Part shown: positions 61,007 to 64,000 of the stretch, piece by piece
How positions within the stretch are numbered: the first letter of the stretch is position 1
Layout: each line of letters starts with the position of its first letter
NCBI RefSeq assembly: GCF_003534205.1
Contig: NZ_CP011102.1
Span: 1,252,036 to 1,316,035, forward strand
Source: Listeria weihenstephanensis
GTDB lineage: Bacteria; Bacillota; Bacilli; Lactobacillales; Listeriaceae
Length of the DNA stretch: 64,000 bases
Direction: 5' to 3'
Made by a program: the position numbers and the translations under genes
Notes under the pieces: generated by a model
Told to the model about the DNA's origin: nothing
The model's input: the letters and a program-made list of their open reading frames with translations, nothing else
Databases searched by the model: none

Positions 61007-61726
61007 TTGCTTTGTTTCATCGCTCTTTTTGCTATGAAGAAATGTTTGGACAATGTTTATCTCGGCTTCGGTCAAAGTGCCAGCCTGCTCGATGCTTTTC
61101 GTGATTTTATTAATTTTTTCGGCGCTGTTAAGCTGTTTCTTGTTTGCCGTAAGATAGGAGCGAATCGTAGAGGTTAGCGCCCCAATGAAGCCAATTCCAA
61201 AGAGCATCAAAAGAATAGCAAGCGTGCGGCCAAGGCCTGTGACGGGAACGATATCACCGTATCCGACAGTCGTCGTTGTAACGATCGCAAACCAAAGTGC
61301 GTCTGGGTAATCTTTAATACTTGGCTCGGCGTATATAAGTGGAATTGGAATGAGGATAATCGTGATAATGAGCGCGTTAACAATTCGATTAAAGCCGTTC
61401 GTACGTAGAAATGTGTAAAGCGGAACGACATAGCGTTTCCCCATGGCAGTTAAGCGAAGAATCCGCATGAGACCAACAATCCGTGCGATACGGAAAAAGT
61501 TGTACAATGGTAAAATCGCGATAAGTTCGAATAAATGAGTTTTGATGTATTCTTTTTTATTTTCCGCATGAATGAGTCTCGCAAAATAGTCAACCACAAA
61601 AATAGCCCAAATGATAAGATTAAGGATAGTAACGGCTTCTGTGTGTATTGGAATGGTTAGGACTGAGATGAGGACTAAAATAAACATGAAAAGTTCATAA
61701 AGAATAGTGCGACGTGGAGCTTTCAA
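61004..61726 (-). CDS. Voltage-gated-type potassium channel
   Basis: A 240-residue channel subunit with six hydrophobic segments. An S4-like stretch RIARIVGLMRILRL with spaced Arg is at about 78-92. The pore helix and selectivity filter TTTTVGYGD are at about 150, followed by the inner helix. A ~45-residue cytoplasmic helical tail lacks an RCK domain. Start codon TTG after AGTAGGA. Monocistronic, converging on the VOC gene. With the kdp genes at the other end, the window holds both active and passive K+ pathways, though they are not linked. Confidence 0.92.
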   Translation of the reverse strand: MKAPRRTILYELFMFILVLISVLTIPIHTEAVTILNLIIWAIFVVDYFARLIHAENKKEYIKTHLFELIAILPLYNFFRIARIVGLMRILRLTAMGKRYVVPLYTFLRTNGFNRIVNALIITIILIPIPLIYAEPSIKDYPDALWFAIVTTTTVGYGDIVPVTGLGRTLAILLMLFGIGFIGALTSTIRSYLTANKKQLNSAEKINKITKSIEQAGTLTEAEINIVQTFLHSKKSDETKQ

Positions 61727-61772
61727 CCGAATTCCTACTTTCTATCGTATAATACCATCATTCTATCATAAT

Positions 61773-61801
61773 AAAGAGCCAAACGGTGAGCTTGGCTCTT
61801 T
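61773..61801 (-). terminator. Terminator of ctaA
   Basis: AAAGAGCCAA / TTGGCTCTTT stem with a 9-base loop, 10 bases after the ctaA stop. Confidence 0.8.
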
Positions 61802-61810
61802 GTCATGTTT

Positions 61811-62728
61811 TTATTTGATACGTAATCGATTTTGCTTACTACGACTTGCAAGTAAGCAGAGGTATGTCATCAAGGCAAACATCATGGTGATAATTAAGCT
61901 ATGCGCGAGAGCTACGTAAAGGTTTACGTTTGTCACAACAGACATAATACCGGTAAATGCTTGCAAGGCAACAAAGATTATTTCAAGAACCATCGCGTAT
62001 TTAAGGACACGATAATGGCTATACTCGCGGAAAACAATCCAAGTGACGTAGAGAATCCAGACAACAAGGATGAATGCTGCGAATCGGTGCAAATATTGCA
62101 CGTAGTCTTGTACGTTTGTTGGCATCACGAATGTACCATTTTCAAATGGCCAAGCGGGAACGGCAAGACTTGCTTTTTCGTGACGGACAAGCGCTCCTGT
62201 ATAGACCGAAAGATAGGTATAGATTGTGAGTAAATAAATATTCACCTTAAGCTTGGTTCCAATGACCATATTACGAGCATCGAATTTGTTATCTACTTCA
62301 AAAATAAGCAGGCAAAGTAAAACGATGGAAGCGTAACAGATGATGGAAATACCGAAATGAAGTGCCATGATGTACGGATTTTGTCCCCACATAACAGCTG
62401 CTGCGCCCATGAATGCTTGTAGTACTAAAAACGAAACAGCAACGATAGCAAGTGGCTTTGTTTCGCGGCGATCTTTGATGTAAATCCATGCTAAAATAGC
62501 TAGAACAATAACGAAAATAGAGCTAATTCCTGTTGTAAGTCGGTGCATAACCTCGATAATTTTTTCAGGTGTAATGTCTGTTAAGCGAACAAATTGTCCA
62601 TTGCAGAGCGGCCATGTATTCCCGCAACCATCTGCTGAACCGGTCTTTGTTACTAACGCGCCACCGAACACAACGAATGTCATGCAAAGGATGGTTAGAA
62701 CAGACCAAACTTTTAGAAATGTTTTCAT
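61811..62728 (-). CDS. ctaA: Heme A synthase CtaA
   Basis: Oxidises the C8 methyl of heme O to give heme A for aa3-type cytochrome oxidase. The 305-residue protein has eight membrane helices, the extracytoplasmic Cys pair in GCGNTWPLCNGQ (residues about 35-46), and heme-ligand His residues in EVMHRLTTG, ALHFGIS, LHRFAA and ALAHSLI. GAGGGGG precedes the ATG. Divergent from ctaB, as in Bacillus. Confidence 0.95.
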   Translation of the reverse strand: MKTFLKVWSVLTILCMTFVVFGGALVTKTGSADGCGNTWPLCNGQFVRLTDITPEKIIEVMHRLTTGISSIFVIVLAILAWIYIKDRRETKPLAIVAVSFLVLQAFMGAAAVMWGQNPYIMALHFGISIICYASIVLLCLLIFEVDNKFDARNMVIGTKLKVNIYLLTIYTYLSVYTGALVRHEKASLAVPAWPFENGTFVMPTNVQDYVQYLHRFAAFILVVWILYVTWIVFREYSHYRVLKYAMVLEIIFVALQAFTGIMSVVTNVNLYVALAHSLIITMMFALMTYLCLLASRSKQNRLRIK

Positions 62729-63052
62729 TTTTTTATAGTTTCCCCCTCAATAATATGTAATAATTCAAAACTGAGCATACATAAAAAAACTGCATAGCCA
62801 TATACTTTTTATTTTAACTTGTTTGTAGATGTAAGTAAAGGGGCTGGCTTGTGAAATTAAAAAGGGATACAAAAGATTCAGATCCAGTTCTTCCGCCTCA
62901 AATCAAGTTGAAATGGTTGACAATAGGGGTAGTTATTTCCGATAATAGTTAAGATGGAGTTCATAAGGAGATTGTGAACAAATTAGCAATGTCGGTATGA
63001 TTATCTATGTGAATAATGTGTAAAGCGCAACAAAAGTTAAGGGGGAGAACAA
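62729..63052. other. ctaA-ctaB divergent intergenic region
   Basis: A 324-bp promoter region for two divergent heme genes. No protein is evident. The half nearer ctaB carries TTGTGAACAA (63-kb side, about 62972-62981), an inverted repeat TTGT-GA-ACAA that might bind a respiratory regulator. Promoter elements were not clear enough to list separately. Confidence 0.4.
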
Positions 63053-63961
63053 GTGAATCAAATGGAGAAGACAGTAAAGGTAGACGCTGTCGACAAGTTC
63101 ACTGTGAAAGATTTTACGGAACTCGTGAAAATTGGGATCGTTAATTCCAATACGATTACTGCTTTTACAGGAATGTGGTTGGCATTTCAATTAACAGGGG
63201 TTTCTTTTATGCAGAACCTCGATATTCTTATTTTCACAATTTTAGGGTCAGGAATGGTCGTTGCGGCATCAGGTGCTTTTAATAATGTGATCGATCGCGA
63301 TATTGATGGGATTATGGAACGTACGAAGAATCGTCCGACGATGACGGGCAAGATTTCTGGACGGAAAGCGCTTCTAATTGCTGCAGCACTGGGAATTGTT
63401 GGCGAAGCGTTACTATTTATGACAACTTGGCAAGCGGGCGTTATTGGCCTGATCGGTATTTTCTTATACGTTGTTGTTTACTCGATGTGGGCAAAACGCA
63501 AGCTCGTAAGTAATACGGTGATCGGAAGTTTTTCTGGAGCCGTGCCACCGCTAATTGGTTGGTTCGCGGTTGAACCGAGTTTCAGCGCTGTTCCGATTAT
63601 GCTATTTCTTGTCATGTTTTGTTGGCAACCGCCTCATTTCTATGCAATCGCAATCAAGCGTAGAGAAGAGTATGCAGCCGCAGGAATCCCGATGTTACCA
63701 GTTGTGAAAGGGATTGAACGCACAAAATGGAGCACACTTTTCTGGGTTGTTCTATTGACTATTTTGCCATTCTTCATGTGGGAACTTGGACTTGTGTATG
63801 TTATCCTTGCAACAGTTCTAAATGTCATTTGGTTGGCGCTTTGTCTATACGGATTTAAAATGGAGGACAGCATGAAATGGGCGCGCATTAGCTTTGTGTA
63901 CTCGATCAATTACATGACTATTTTATTCGTATCGATGGTCATCATTGGTGTGTTTTTATAA
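63053..63961 (+). CDS. ctaB: Protoheme IX farnesyltransferase (heme O synthase) CtaB
   Basis: Adds the hydroxyethylfarnesyl chain to heme B. The 302-residue UbiA-family protein has about nine membrane helices and the prenyl-diphosphate motif NNVIDRDIDGIMERTKNRP (about 78-96). The second motif follows in FCWQPPHFYAIAIKRREEY (keyed by PPHFYAIAIK, about 196). GTG start after GGGGGAG. With divergent ctaA it completes heme A synthesis. Confidence 0.95.
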   Translation: MNQMEKTVKVDAVDKFTVKDFTELVKIGIVNSNTITAFTGMWLAFQLTGVSFMQNLDILIFTILGSGMVVAASGAFNNVIDRDIDGIMERTKNRPTMTGKISGRKALLIAAALGIVGEALLFMTTWQAGVIGLIGIFLYVVVYSMWAKRKLVSNTVIGSFSGAVPPLIGWFAVEPSFSAVPIMLFLVMFCWQPPHFYAIAIKRREEYAAAGIPMLPVVKGIERTKWSTLFWVVLLTILPFFMWELGLVYVILATVLNVIWLALCLYGFKMEDSMKWARISFVYSINYMTILFVSMVIIGVFL

Positions 63962-63968
63962 TAAAGAT

Positions 63969-64000
63969 AGCCTGACTTACGCGGTCGGGCTTTTTTTATT
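63969..64000 (+). terminator. Terminator of ctaB
   Basis: AGCCTGAC / GTCGGGCT stem with a T-run at the window edge. Confidence 0.85.

Overview
The window is a low-GC Gram-positive chromosome segment whose gene order strongly suggests the genus Listeria. ltaS, srtA, yhfI, lplA, a ykcC-type glycosyltransferase, queG, trmL, nfrA, a low-molecular-weight phosphatase, the ferritin-like dps (fri), a YneR-like gene, a ComEC-like hydrolase, DUF4064, a liaIH-like pair and nagA-nagB-nagR follow the order I remember for the lmo0927-lmo0958 region of L. monocytogenes. L. monocytogenes has no glycogen operon, so a glg-positive relative (one of the environmental 'Listeria sensu lato' species) is more likely. 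The species cannot be fixed from the sequence alone.

Layout. 1-5.7 kb (minus strand): the start of a kdp potassium-pump operon (kdpF-kdpA, continuing beyond the left edge), a dicarboxylate/amino-acid symporter and lipoteichoic acid synthase. 5.7-9.8 kb: an intergenic stretch with a dispersed repeat and three tandem 122-bp repeats, sortase A, then a small accessory cluster of membrane-anchored proteins with two paralogues, a broken gene and a VanZ-like gene. 9.8-11.6 kb: a metallo-hydrolase and lipoate-protein ligase. 11.8-21.7 kb: a complete glycogen operon glgB-glgC-glgD-glgA-glgP plus a GH13 amylase. 21.8-25.7 kb (minus): a VTT/DedA-like protein and a ykcB-ykcC-type pair for polyprenyl-linked sugar transfer.

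25.9-32.2 kb is the most accessory part. It is a type VII secretion LXG toxin cassette: two small helical partner proteins, an LXG protein with an HNH/WHH-like C-terminal nuclease, and an array of immunity-type genes (DUF6985-like, Imm22-like, three intact and one frameshifted SUKH genes, a YrhA-like gene and remnants). It ends at a tRNA-Gly gene and a 192-bp element with 46-bp inverted arms.

32.3-40.4 kb: queG-trmL-nfrA, a thioredoxin-reductase-like flavoprotein, a phosphatase, a SUKH protein, an Rrf2 regulator with a palindromic operator, PerR-box-controlled dps, a second copy of the dispersed repeat, a YneR-like protein and a lipoprotein joining a ComEC-type hydrolase to a ComEA-type DNA-binding domain. 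40.4-46.3 kb: a SAM-I riboswitch controlling metN-metI-metQ and probably an M20 hydrolase, then an oligopeptide-binding lipoprotein. 46.4-57.0 kb: a GntR-regulated MFS carrier, an AI-2E protein, two DUF915-type hydrolases, small membrane proteins, the liaIH-like envelope-stress pair and the N-acetylglucosamine genes with a NagR (dre) operator. 57.1-64.0 kb: copper genes (CopC-CopD fusion, YcnI), MOSC and VOC proteins, a potassium channel and the divergent heme A genes ctaA and ctaB.

Coherent modules are cell-envelope polymer synthesis, storage polysaccharide, methionine uptake, amino-sugar catabolism, interbacterial antagonism and respiratory heme synthesis. Comparisons with named L. monocytogenes or B. 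subtilis genes come from memory; no database search was run.
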